From DATESG01 sp035270925 (GTDB taxonomy: Bacteria > Bacillota_I > Bacilli_A > RFN20 > CAG-826), in assembly GCA_035270925.1 (NCBI GenBank), contig DATESG010000007.1, forward strand, positions 1 to 34,581: a stretch of 34,581 bases of DNA, given 5' to 3'. A program made the position numbers and the translations under genes. The notes under the pieces were generated by a model, which was given only the letters and a program-made list of their open reading frames with translations, did not search any database and was not told where the DNA came from. Each line of letters opens with the position of its first letter. The first letter of the stretch is position 1. Below are positions 15,600 through 23,519 of the stretch, piece by piece.

Positions 15600-17501
15600 T
15601 TATTTCTCCTTTATTTCGTTGATGTAATTTAATTCATAACCTAATGGTCTGAATGCAAATCCTCCACCTTGGTAGAACTTGCCATAAAACTCTAGATATT
15701 GAAGTCGGCCTCCGTGAACGTATGCTGATAATAAACTCATCGCAAAATTGAAGAGGTGACCAACTAAAATAATTAATAGTGCAAAGACATAACCTAGACC
15801 AAATAAACTACCCGCGACCATTCCGGCCAGTAAGTTCATTGTAAAAGCAATAACCGCGCCACTAAGGGCAAGGGCTAGTAAACGACTATAACTTAAGACG
15901 TCACTAAGATAGCTAGTTGCCCCGTAAAGACCGCCTAAACCACTCATGGCCCAAGCAAACGGATTCTTTTTACCACGTCCTGAGAAGACAAGGATAAAGA
16001 CAAGACCTAGTAAGATGAACCCCAGACTAATGGTTGATACGACTTGGTTTTTGGTCCAAATAACAGAGAGCATATCGGTGATAAAGATAAGACCAAAGAA
16101 GAGAATGAGAATCCAACTAAAGGCTTCCGCGAGCGCTCCAAGATAATCCTTTTCCCTAATCAGCATAAGCGCCTTAAACACAAGCGCAGTAATAATATGG
16201 AAGACACCCAAGACCAATGAGGCGATCAGCACAAGCATTGGATCGTCTACAGGCGAGATAAAAATCGCTGGAAGACTAGGAATGATTTCTCTAAACCCAA
16301 TCCCAAATACCGAACCGGTAATTATTCCAAAAATCATTGTTGAAACACTCGAATACATAAAGACTTGGAGGAGTTTCTTAAATCCGCCTCGGGGTTTTTT
16401 GATTTTCAGCATTAATAACGTACCGACAAAAAGAATGAGCCCATAACCGAAGTCTGCAATCATCATCCCAAAGAATAACCAGTACCAGATTGACATTGCC
16501 GCGTTTGGATCAAGCTCCGTATTGCTAGGGGTCGAAAAACTTTCGGTAATTGTCTCAAATGGTCGGACGAATTTATTGTTTTTTAAGGCAGTCGGTAACG
16601 CTTCATCTGTATTTTCAATTATTTCAAGTTCATAAGTAGTTGCGACTTTTTGCAAGACTTCTTCTAAAGCCGCGGTTTGATCTTGCCGGACATAACCTTC
16701 ACAGACAATGAAATGTTGACTTGTTTTATGAGGAACGTTATCTCTAATCAAGCGGTTAGCTTCTTTGTCGTAATAAGTTTTTATTTGTGGAAGTAGCCCG
16801 ACGTGTTCCGTAATTAAAGCACCCAGTCTTTCAATTTCAGCTTCCAACGCGACAATTTTCTTAGCGTTATTATCAATTGCAATTTGATAAGGATCTGTTG
16901 AAAGCGGTAAAGCGATTTCTTTAGCTTCGACTGCATGAAGAACAATTGCTAAATCGGTCTTAATCTCGTTGATAGTCGCAATGACAACATGAAGTTTCTT
17001 CTCAAAAACACCAAATTCATAATCAACGCCAAGTTTATCGAGTGCGTTTTGTAAATATTCCTTTTTCTCTTCATCAACAACATAAGAATTAAAACCAACT
17101 ATTTCACTTTCATCAAGTTTTTGTTGGCTCACGCTTAAAAAGGTAAAAGCCGCAAAACTTGTATTTGTTTCTGTAAGTCTTCTAACCTGTTCGCTTAGGT
17201 CACCAATACGATTTTCAAGTTCAATAATTTCATCAACGACTTTTCCCTCGTCTTCAATAACCTCATCAAGTGTTTTAAAATCAACACTGATTGTGGCGAA
17301 GGGATTTTTTCTTTTTTGATGGGATTCGAGAAGTTTGATAACCTTTTGCGTTTTTACCAAATGCTCAGCATTGAAAAGCGAGTGATTCTCGAGATTAAAA
17401 CTCTTGAGCATAAATAACTCATGCTTTTGGAGTTCAAGGAATACTTTCGTTTTCTCCTCCGGTAATAAAACGAGGTTAACACGTTTAACAGGAACAATCA
17501 T
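15600..17501 (-). CDS. ntpI: V-type ATPase membrane stator subunit I
   Basis: Large stator subunit (V-type a/I) that forms the ion half-channels. The 633-residue product has a soluble N-terminal half with two coiled-coil stretches (about 90-130 and 205-260), then a C-terminal membrane half of about seven helices from near residue 335. Two channel-facing arginines are present, R540 (YSRLLALALSG) and R599 (HGGRLQYLEFYGKFY), comparable to the pair in E. hirae NtpI. Its start overlaps the ntpF stop as ATGA. Confidence 0.97.
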   Translation of the reverse strand: MIVPVKRVNLVLLPEEKTKVFLELQKHELFMLKSFNLENHSLFNAEHLVKTQKVIKLLESHQKRKNPFATISVDFKTLDEVIEDEGKVVDEIIELENRIGDLSEQVRRLTETNTSFAAFTFLSVSQQKLDESEIVGFNSYVVDEEKKEYLQNALDKLGVDYEFGVFEKKLHVVIATINEIKTDLAIVLHAVEAKEIALPLSTDPYQIAIDNNAKKIVALEAEIERLGALITEHVGLLPQIKTYYDKEANRLIRDNVPHKTSQHFIVCEGYVRQDQTAALEEVLQKVATTYELEIIENTDEALPTALKNNKFVRPFETITESFSTPSNTELDPNAAMSIWYWLFFGMMIADFGYGLILFVGTLLMLKIKKPRGGFKKLLQVFMYSSVSTMIFGIITGSVFGIGFREIIPSLPAIFISPVDDPMLVLIASLVLGVFHIITALVFKALMLIREKDYLGALAEAFSWILILFFGLIFITDMLSVIWTKNQVVSTISLGFILLGLVFILVFSGRGKKNPFAWAMSGLGGLYGATSYLSDVLSYSRLLALALSGAVIAFTMNLLAGMVAGSLFGLGYVFALLIILVGHLFNFAMSLLSAYVHGGRLQYLEFYGKFYQGGGFAFRPLGYELNYINEIKEK

Positions 17502-17806
17502 AATTGTTTTACCTCGTTAAAAACGACATCGACAATCTTGACCTTGTCCTTGATAAATGCATCCGAAAAAGCCTTTTTATTGGCTGCAAGTTTTGCCTTA
17601 AGTTCTTGATGCATTTTTTCAACTTCTAGTTCCGTTGCTTTTCTAATCGCTTCAACCTCTAGTTTTAACTCTTTATCAAGAGCCTCGCGTTTTGCTCTAA
17701 TCTTATCGCTAGCTTTGCTAATCTTGTGTTCACGAATTTGTTGAAGTTCAACTTTACGATTGTCAAATTCTTGTTCTAATTTAATAATTTTTTCAAATGC
17801 CGACAT
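17498..17806 (-). CDS. ntpF: V-type ATPase subunit G/H (NtpF, peripheral stalk)
   Basis: First gene of the operon: a 102-residue, almost wholly helical, Lys/Glu-rich coiled-coil protein. This is what is expected of the peripheral-stalk partner of subunit E (NtpF in E. hirae, AtpH/G elsewhere), and its place before ntpI matches. AAGGTGGTGA precedes the start. Identification rests mainly on composition and position. Confidence 0.88.
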   Translation of the reverse strand: MSAFEKIIKLEQEFDNRKVELQQIREHKISKASDKIRAKREALDKELKLEVEAIRKATELEVEKMHQELKAKLAANKKAFSDAFIKDKVKIVDVVFNEVKQL

Positions 17807-17833
17807 CTTGTCACCACCTTTACTAATGCTCTA

Positions 17834-17866
17834 ATTATAAGCGTCATATAGTTAGTATTGTACTAA
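17834..17866 (-). promoter_or_regulatory. Promoter of the V-ATPase operon with an overlapping palindrome
   Basis: On the - strand TATAAT (17839-17834) precedes ntpF by about 28 bases; the -35 at 17862-17857 is poor (TACAAT). A perfect inverted repeat TTAGTA-TTG-TACTAA (17852-17866) covers the -35 position. A weak -35 under a palindrome suggests control by a DNA-binding protein, not identified. Confidence 0.55.
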
Positions 17867-17924
17867 AAATGGCGGCTAAAATATACACAAACACCTTTTT
17901 ATATTCTTATTTAGTGTATTTTAT

Positions 17925-17985
17925 TAGATATTGATAAATATCTATTGTTATAAGTGGATAAATGCTTAGTTGCTTATGGTAAAAT
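17925..17985 (+). promoter_or_regulatory. nadE promoter with a 20-base palindrome
   Basis: TGGTAAAAT at 17977-17985 is an extended -10 element about 22 bases before nadE. Upstream, TAGATATTGATAAATATCTA (17925-17944) is a perfect 8-4-8 inverted repeat. It could be an operator for an NAD-metabolism regulator, but I do not recognise a known consensus. Confidence 0.5.
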
Positions 17986-18007
17986 AACATAGAAAGATGG
18001 ATTAATT

Positions 18008-19639
18008 ATGAAGATTAGTATCGCGCAAATTAAAGTAATTGCCGGCCAACCAAGCCAAAACTTTGAAACTATCAAACTTTTTGTTGGTGAAGCAATCAAA
18101 AATAAAGTTGATCTTATCGTTTTTCCCGAAATGTGTGTCGGCGGATATTTTATTGGTGACCGTTATCTTGATGAAGATTACGTAGATTTTCTTGCAACAT
18201 TTAATGACAAGATTTTGGCACTCTCACAAAACATTGGCATTATTTGGGGTAACATCTACCTAGGCAATATTGATGGAATAAACAAGGGACGAGATGGGCG
18301 ACCAGCACGCTATAATGCCGCTTTTTTTGCATACAACAAGGAATACGTAAACCGTGAAGACGGCGAATATCCTGGCTTATATATCAAACATTTAAACCCT
18401 GATTATCGTGTGTTTGATGATTCCCGTTATTTCCTCAGTGGGCTTGAATTAATGCGCAGTAATGATGAACTGCTCTCAAGCATGTTAAAGCCCTTTATCT
18501 TTACGAGAAATTCCCACAAATATAAAATTAGTCTCGAAGTGTGTGAAGACCTTTGGGACGATGATTATACTTTTAAAGTGACCAGTACAATCTCTTCACA
18601 AAATCCTGACTTACTAGTAAATATTTCATCATCACCATGGACTCTAAACAAAGAAAAGGCCCGCGAACGACACCTTAGCAACAAGGCAAAAGTGATGACC
18701 GTCTATGTCAACGCTATTAGCATGCAAGATGTCGGCAAAAATGTATTGATGCTTGATGGAGGCTCATTAGTTTATGACGCAAACGGCAATAAAATTGCAC
18801 AAGCAAACGATAGATTTGTCGAAGAACACTTAATCGTTGATCTCGACAATCCCTTCTTAAAATCCTTTGCTCATCAACACACAAAACTGTTAGACGCACT
18901 AATTTTTGCAATTAAAGAATTTGATAAAACAATGTTCAAAGCCAAAGTTAAATGGATTATTGGTCTTTCAGGCGGGATCGATAGCGCCCTTAACGCAGCC
19001 TTATTAACGATGGCGTTAGGACCTAATAGAATCTTGGCATATAACCTCCCAAGTCGTTATAACTCCCGTAAAACAATTGATAATGCACAGCAAATCGCTA
19101 CTAAATTAGGAATTAATCTTGAAGTACATTCAATTGAAAATTTAATAAAAGCGAGTAAAGAACTTTTCACCAGTCCAGTAAGTGAAGCCGTTGAGGAAAA
19201 CATTCATGCACGCTTACGTGGTCACGTCTTATCAACCCTCGCCCAAACTCATGGTGGCGTAATTTGTAATAATGGCAATAAGCTCGAAGTGGCCCTTGGT
19301 TACTGCACACTATATGGCGACACGATCGGTGCCCTGTCTCCTTTAGGTGATTTGACAAAAATGCAAGTCAACGAGTTATCACTAGAAATTAATCATCTAT
19401 ATAACGACGATATTATTCCTAAGAATTTAATTGCTAATGTGATTGGCGGGATTCCTCATTATGACTTTGCCCCTAGTGCGGAATTAAAACACAATCAGGT
19501 TGATCCAATGAAATGGGGCTATCATGATTGGTTATTAAATAAAATTATGACTTTTCCAACGAGGAAGTTAAGTATGTTTATTGAAGATTTTTTAGAGCAT
19601 CGGCTCGATCAAGAGACAAACAATCTCCTCAAACATTAA
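18008..19639 (+). CDS. nadE: Glutamine-dependent NAD+ synthetase, ended early by an in-frame TAA
   Basis: Makes NAD+ from deamido-NAD+, ATP and glutamine. The N-terminal nitrilase-type glutaminase domain (about 1-280) has the triad E41 (VFPEM), K127 (GLYIKHLNP) and C179 (SLEVCEDLW). The C-terminal synthetase domain (about 295-543) has the PP-loop SGGIDS (321-326), PSRYNS (348-353) and the GALSPLGDLTK segment. The frame stops at 543 codons, yet the next 59 codons in the same frame encode the conserved family C-terminus (see 19640-19819). As read, the protein lacks that end. The ribosome binding site is weak. Upstream lies the divergent V-ATPase operon; downstream uvsE converges. Confidence 0.93.
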   Translation: MKISIAQIKVIAGQPSQNFETIKLFVGEAIKNKVDLIVFPEMCVGGYFIGDRYLDEDYVDFLATFNDKILALSQNIGIIWGNIYLGNIDGINKGRDGRPARYNAAFFAYNKEYVNREDGEYPGLYIKHLNPDYRVFDDSRYFLSGLELMRSNDELLSSMLKPFIFTRNSHKYKISLEVCEDLWDDDYTFKVTSTISSQNPDLLVNISSSPWTLNKEKARERHLSNKAKVMTVYVNAISMQDVGKNVLMLDGGSLVYDANGNKIAQANDRFVEEHLIVDLDNPFLKSFAHQHTKLLDALIFAIKEFDKTMFKAKVKWIIGLSGGIDSALNAALLTMALGPNRILAYNLPSRYNSRKTIDNAQQIATKLGINLEVHSIENLIKASKELFTSPVSEAVEENIHARLRGHVLSTLAQTHGGVICNNGNKLEVALGYCTLYGDTIGALSPLGDLTKMQVNELSLEINHLYNDDIIPKNLIANVIGGIPHYDFAPSAELKHNQVDPMKWGYHDWLLNKIMTFPTRKLSMFIEDFLEHRLDQETNNLLKH

Positions 19640-19819
19640 AAACTTGATAATGAAGTTGCCTTTTTTGCGGATTTAAAATGGTTTCTTAACAATTTAGATA
19701 ATGCGGTTTTTAAACGTATTCAAATGCCACCGATTGTTACAATTAGTCGCGGGGCCTTTGGCCTTGATTATCGCGAGACACAAGCAAAGATCGAACAGTA
19801 TCTTAAGCATCTTAATTAA
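19640..19819 (+). pseudogene. nadE: In-frame continuation of nadE beyond the stop codon
   Basis: After TAA at 19637-19639 the same frame stays open for 59 codons to TAA at 19817-19819. It encodes FKRIQMPPIVTISRGAFG (residues 24-41 of the extension) followed by DYRETQ, the hallmark C-terminal segment of glutamine-dependent NAD+ synthetases. The full product would be about 603 residues with one internal stop, closer to family length. The extension has no start or ribosome binding site of its own. Its stop overlaps the convergent uvsE stop. Options are a recent nonsense mutation, readthrough, or a sequence error; TAA is an ordinary stop throughout the window. Confidence 0.85.
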
Positions 19820-21099
19820 ATATCTTGATGATTAAAATAATAACTATTAAGTAAGTAATGCTCGTGATATTTTATTGCGAGCTTTTTTAATATTAATTTA
19901 AGTTTATTTAAGGTCGTCTTTTGTTCTTTGTAGGCCTTTAACGCAGTCCTAAACACTTCTTTTTCCCATTCAGTCGCGGTCTTCTTAAAGTAACCCCCTA
20001 CATGTTCGAGCGCATTAACCTCACGCATCATATTTTCATCTAGTGTAAGTGCATCATCAATGACCTTATAAAATTCTCGTGCCGAGAAATTAGTTTTATC
20101 TTTGAGGATTTCTCTTATTTGTTTATAGGCATTTTCTGATTTCCCAAGAACAAGATATTTGTAGCGGCTCCACTCTTTTTCGGCCGCTTTATGATCATTA
20201 TTAATATACGTTATTATTTTTACTGCTGAACGGTTTTTATCCTTAACTTCTAGCATAATGTCAAAGGATAAATCCGCAAGTGGCTTGAAAAATTCATTGA
20301 ACTTTTCGGCGTTAATTGTATATGTGTGAGCGCCAATTCTCTTGCCAATATCTTGTTGGCTATAATGAATTTTAGGCCGACCATCTGTTTTTTTCCAAGT
20401 TGAAAAAGCCTGCAAAATCAGTGTTCTTTCATCAAGACGGCCAGGGCAGGGATTACATTCATTATGCAAGTTATCAAATACCATCGGTAGTCTCGTCATC
20501 TTAGCAATGTGATTCACTTCTTCGGCATTATAAAGCCGGTCATCGTTTTCTAAAATTAAATGCCTTCTTATTCTCTCACTCAGTCTTGTGTTAACAACTT
20601 CAATAAAGCGCGCAATCGATAACTCTTTATCGCCAAATACGCCACCTATATGAATAATCATTTTACTAGTTTGATCACCACCAAGACTTTCGATAATATC
20701 GACGTGATATTCTAACTCTAAAATACTACGCTCAACCACTTCTTCACTTAATGAATTAAGGACGGTGTATTGTCCGGGATGAAGCGAAATCCTGATATTG
20801 TTGTCCAAAATCTTTCGTGCGATATGTGCTAACTCTGCTTGAAATGTTGTTTGCCAGTCAAGGCTCATCACCTCCTTGTTGGAGGCAAAGGGAATAAGCG
20901 ATGATGTAACACGAAACATTTTGATGTTGTTTTCAATGTTATAGTCGATCATTCCTTCTAAAACGCTTAGATTGTGAGCGATTAGTTCTCTAGCAACTTC
21001 ATCGTTAAAACGATTGATTCGAGCGGTTTTATAAACACCCATTTCAACATCAAGATTCTGACAGGCGTAACCTATATTGTGATTAAATTTAACTTTCAT
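19816..21099 (-). CDS. uvsE: UV damage endonuclease UvsE with DUF1722-like C-terminal domain
   Basis: TIM-barrel endonuclease that nicks 5' of UV photoproducts. UvdE motifs: IGYACQN (9-15), FRVTSSLIPF (62-71), HPGQYT (107-112), IHIGGVFGDK (149-158), LENDD (183-187), FDNLH (208-212), HYSQQD (245-250) and MLEVKDKN (282-289), with the metal-binding His/Glu/Asp pattern intact. The barrel ends near 290. Residues 305-425 match the DUF1722 (YbgA-type) pattern: WSRYKYLVL (310-318), ALEHVGGYFKK (363-373), and a closing helix ending HYLLNSYYF. DUF1722 in E. coli YbgA sits beside photolyase, so a repair-linked role is plausible. Length is 427 versus about 310-330 for B. subtilis-type UvsE. The ribosome binding site is weak. 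Confidence 0.93.
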   Translation of the reverse strand: MKVKFNHNIGYACQNLDVEMGVYKTARINRFNDEVARELIAHNLSVLEGMIDYNIENNIKMFRVTSSLIPFASNKEVMSLDWQTTFQAELAHIARKILDNNIRISLHPGQYTVLNSLSEEVVERSILELEYHVDIIESLGGDQTSKMIIHIGGVFGDKELSIARFIEVVNTRLSERIRRHLILENDDRLYNAEEVNHIAKMTRLPMVFDNLHNECNPCPGRLDERTLILQAFSTWKKTDGRPKIHYSQQDIGKRIGAHTYTINAEKFNEFFKPLADLSFDIMLEVKDKNRSAVKIITYINNDHKAAEKEWSRYKYLVLGKSENAYKQIREILKDKTNFSAREFYKVIDDALTLDENMMREVNALEHVGGYFKKTATEWEKEVFRTALKAYKEQKTTLNKLKLILKKLAIKYHEHYLLNSYYFNHQDI

Positions 21100-21116
21100 A
21101 ATTTTCCATTAAAGCA

Positions 21117-21146
21117 ATTTTACTTTATTTAAGAACTTTGTTCCAA
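21117..21146 (-). promoter_or_regulatory. Possible uvsE promoter
   Basis: On the - strand TTGGAA (21146-21141), an 18-base spacer and TAAAAT (21122-21117). This gives a short leader of about 10 bases. Weak -35. Confidence 0.35.
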
Positions 21147-21181
21147 TTTGATGCTTAAACGTAAATATTAATGACGGTAGA

Positions 21182-21190
21182 TGTTATAAT
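21182..21190 (+). promoter_or_regulatory. Extended -10 promoter of the peroxidase/ABC exporter operon
   Basis: TGTTATAAT is a perfect extended -10 element. The leader is short, with CAGGAG at 21203-21208 and the start at 21215. No convincing -35. Confidence 0.65.
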
Positions 21191-21214
21191 AGTATTAATA
21201 TACAGGAGAAAACT

Positions 21215-21700
21215 ATGGGATTGTATGAAATAACTGTTGATGACTATAAATTTGACGCTGTGAAGCTTGAAGAGTTTAAGGGTAAAATTCTCTTAATTGT
21301 CAACTCCTCAACAAAATGTATTTTCGCGCCACAATATGGCAAATTAGAAACGCTATACGCAAAGTATCATAAGGATGGTTTCGAGATTTTGGACTTTCCT
21401 TGCGATCAATTTTCAATCAAGGACTTAGGCACTGAAGAGGATATTAATAACCACTGTTTAGCCACTTATAACACTTCATTTTTTAGAGGTGCCAAAATTA
21501 AGGTTAATGGTGATGATGAGTCGATTTTATTTTCTTATCTAAAATATAGAAAACCCGGATTGTTTGATTCCAGAATTAAATTCAACTTTACGAAATTCCT
21601 TGTCGACCAAAAGGGTAATGTCGTCAAACGATATGGACCAATGGTCCAACCTTCACGCATCACCAAAGATATCGAGAAGCTGATAGGGAAGGTTCAATAA
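21215..21700 (+). CDS. Glutathione peroxidase family protein, divergent active site
   Basis: Thioredoxin-fold peroxidase of the GPx family, most likely thioredoxin-dependent. The 161-residue product keeps the peroxidatic C35 (STKCIFAPQY), Q65 (FPCDQF) and a resolving-type C81 (NNHCLATY). It departs from the family at the loop after C35 (IFAP instead of GFTP/GYTG) and, more strikingly, the catalytic tryptophan of WNFTKF is phenylalanine (F123, FNFTKFLV). Compare the canonical paralogue at 26696-27211. It is the first gene of an operon with an ABC exporter, 1 base before the permease start. Activity may be reduced or specialised. Confidence 0.88.
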   Translation: MGLYEITVDDYKFDAVKLEEFKGKILLIVNSSTKCIFAPQYGKLETLYAKYHKDGFEILDFPCDQFSIKDLGTEEDINNHCLATYNTSFFRGAKIKVNGDDESILFSYLKYRKPGLFDSRIKFNFTKFLVDQKGNVVKRYGPMVQPSRITKDIEKLIGKVQ

Positions 21701-21701
21701 T

Positions 21702-22790
21702 ATGTATTTAGCATGGAAAGAATTAACCCATAATAAAGGTAAATTCGCACTTATTATCGTTCTCGTTACTTTAATTAGTTATCTTGTCTACTTTCTAACC
21801 TCACTGGCTTATGGCCTTGCTAGTAGTTATACAAACGGAGTCACTAAATGGCAAGCAGATAACATTGTGCTTAATTATCAAGCTAACGACAATATTATGA
21901 TGTCTTATTTAAGTGATGATGAATATGACCGCGTGGAAGCAAGCGGCGAAAAAGCAAAATTAGGATTTTTCCCAGCAATTATCGGTTTAAAGGATGCCAC
22001 TAGCGAGGTTGATACTCGCCAAGCCGTTTATGTGTTTGGGATTGAAGACGGTAGTTTTCTTGCCCCAAGTGAATATTCACTGATTACCCTTCCTAATGGA
22101 ATGATTATGGATCAATCAATTAAGGATGAAGGTTATAACCTCGGTGACACCATTGAAATCACCAGAACCAATGGTGATAAAATTGAGTGGGTTATTCAAG
22201 GCTTTACCGAGAAGGCCACTTACCAAACCGCCCCAATTATTTATACGAGTATGGATAATTATCGACTTTATGCTTTTGGAACAATTGCAGCTCCGGTTTT
22301 TAGTGCAATCGTCGTCCGAGGTAGCGTCAATACTTTAGGAAACGGCGCGACTGGCGAAACGCTTGTCAATTATGATATTCAAACTTTTATCTCAACCCTG
22401 CCTGGTTATACTGCGCAAGTATTGACCTTCTCATTAATGATTGGTTTTTTAATTATGATTGTTGCCTTTGTTCTTGGAATCTTCATCTACGTCCTGACGA
22501 TTCAAAAAATCAATATGTTTGGCGTTATGAAGGCCCAAGGGATTTCTAATCGGTTTATTGCCAGTTCAGTAATTTGGCAAACGTTAATTCTCGTACTATT
22601 AGGAATGGTCGTTGGCCTTGCTCTTACAATCGTTTCCGGAATTTTTCTAGCTGGCATCGTCCCATTCGCGACTAACGTCTTGTTTTATATCGTGATCAGT
22701 GCTGGCTTTATTATCTTCTCGGTTATCGGTGGGCTCTTCTCTGTTCGAGCAGTCACCAAGATTGATCCACTTAAGGCGATTGGAGCTTAA
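21702..22790 (+). CDS. ABC exporter permease, FtsX/MacB-like (HrtB-type)
   Basis: A 362-residue membrane protein: YLAWKELTHNKGKFALIIV at the N-terminus leads into transmembrane helix 1 (about 15-38), followed by a large extracellular domain (about 45-240) and three C-terminal helices (about 245-270, 295-320, 328-352). The last segment carries the FtsX-type text RAVTKIDPLKAIGA. This layout fits the HrtB/DevC branch of FtsX-like permeases; heme or another toxic substrate is possible but not shown. Starts 1 base after the peroxidase stop and 2 bases before the ATPase. Confidence 0.88.
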   Translation: MYLAWKELTHNKGKFALIIVLVTLISYLVYFLTSLAYGLASSYTNGVTKWQADNIVLNYQANDNIMMSYLSDDEYDRVEASGEKAKLGFFPAIIGLKDATSEVDTRQAVYVFGIEDGSFLAPSEYSLITLPNGMIMDQSIKDEGYNLGDTIEITRTNGDKIEWVIQGFTEKATYQTAPIIYTSMDNYRLYAFGTIAAPVFSAIVVRGSVNTLGNGATGETLVNYDIQTFISTLPGYTAQVLTFSLMIGFLIMIVAFVLGIFIYVLTIQKINMFGVMKAQGISNRFIASSVIWQTLILVLLGMVVGLALTIVSGIFLAGIVPFATNVLFYIVISAGFIIFSVIGGLFSVRAVTKIDPLKAIGA

Positions 22791-22792
22791 TT

Positions 22793-23470
22793 ATGAAAAC
22801 ACTAATTGAAATGATCAATGTCACTAAAGATTTCTTAAATGGTGAAGATGTTATTCACGCGTTAAAGAAGACAAACTTTTCCGCTGCCGAAGGTGAACTA
22901 GTCGCAATTATCGGTCCTAGTGGATCGGGTAAATCAACATTTCTAACTATCCTTGGCGGTCTTCAACGTCCAACAACTGGTCAAGTATTAATTGAAGGAA
23001 AACCATTTAGTCAACTCAGTGACAAACAAAAGACAAATATTCGCTTCACTAAAATTGGCTTCATCCTCCAACAATCTAACCTTATTCCTTTTTTAAACGT
23101 CAAGGAACAACTACTGCTTCATGACCGCATCAGTGGAAATCGGGTAAATAAAGATTGGCTCGAAGAACTGCTTACCGGTGTTGATGTTAAACGTTTTTCC
23201 AAGAAATACCCCAATGAGTTATCCGGTGGTGAACGTCAACGTGTTGCAATCGCTAAAGCGCTATATCATAATCCTTCTGTCATCTTCGCTGATGAACCAA
23301 CCGCAAGCCTTGATACGAAACGGGCCTTTGATGTCATTAAACTATTGAAACAACAAACTAAGATACAAAAAAAGGCGACAATCATGGTCACCCACGATGA
23401 ACGCCTCATTGAATTTTGTGACAAAGTTTACGTAATCGTTGACGGCGTGATGACCCAAAGAGAAATGTAA
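22793..23470 (+). CDS. ABC exporter ATP-binding protein (LolD/HrtA-type)
   Basis: ATPase partner of the preceding permease. The 225-residue product has Walker A GPSGSGKST (41-49), Q-loop near 93, signature LSGGERQRV (143-151), Walker B ending DEPTASLD (167-174) and switch His201 (MVTHDE). Length and sequence style match the MacB/LolD/HrtA class. Translation is coupled to the permease (2-base gap), and the operon ends at a strong terminator. Substrate unknown. Confidence 0.93.
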   Translation: MKTLIEMINVTKDFLNGEDVIHALKKTNFSAAEGELVAIIGPSGSGKSTFLTILGGLQRPTTGQVLIEGKPFSQLSDKQKTNIRFTKIGFILQQSNLIPFLNVKEQLLLHDRISGNRVNKDWLEELLTGVDVKRFSKKYPNELSGGERQRVAIAKALYHNPSVIFADEPTASLDTKRAFDVIKLLKQQTKIQKKATIMVTHDERLIEFCDKVYVIVDGVMTQREM

Positions 23471-23478
23471 CAACTAGC

Positions 23479-23519
23479 AAAAAGCAGACTTGGATTAATC
23501 TCCACGTCTGCTTTTTTTC
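23479..23519. terminator. Intrinsic terminator between the ABC exporter and the DUF1295 gene
   Basis: An 11-bp stem (AAAAAGCAGAC at 23479-23489, GTCTGCTTTTT at 23506-23516) with a secondary 4-bp TGGA/TCCA stem in its loop and a T-run to 23519. The A-run on the other arm makes it usable from both sides for the two convergent genes. Confidence 0.88.

Noticed and set aside
19637..19639. Possible stop-codon reassignment explaining the nadE stop
   Set aside because: TAA, TAG and TGA all end other intact genes here at coupled junctions, so no reassignment is needed or supported.
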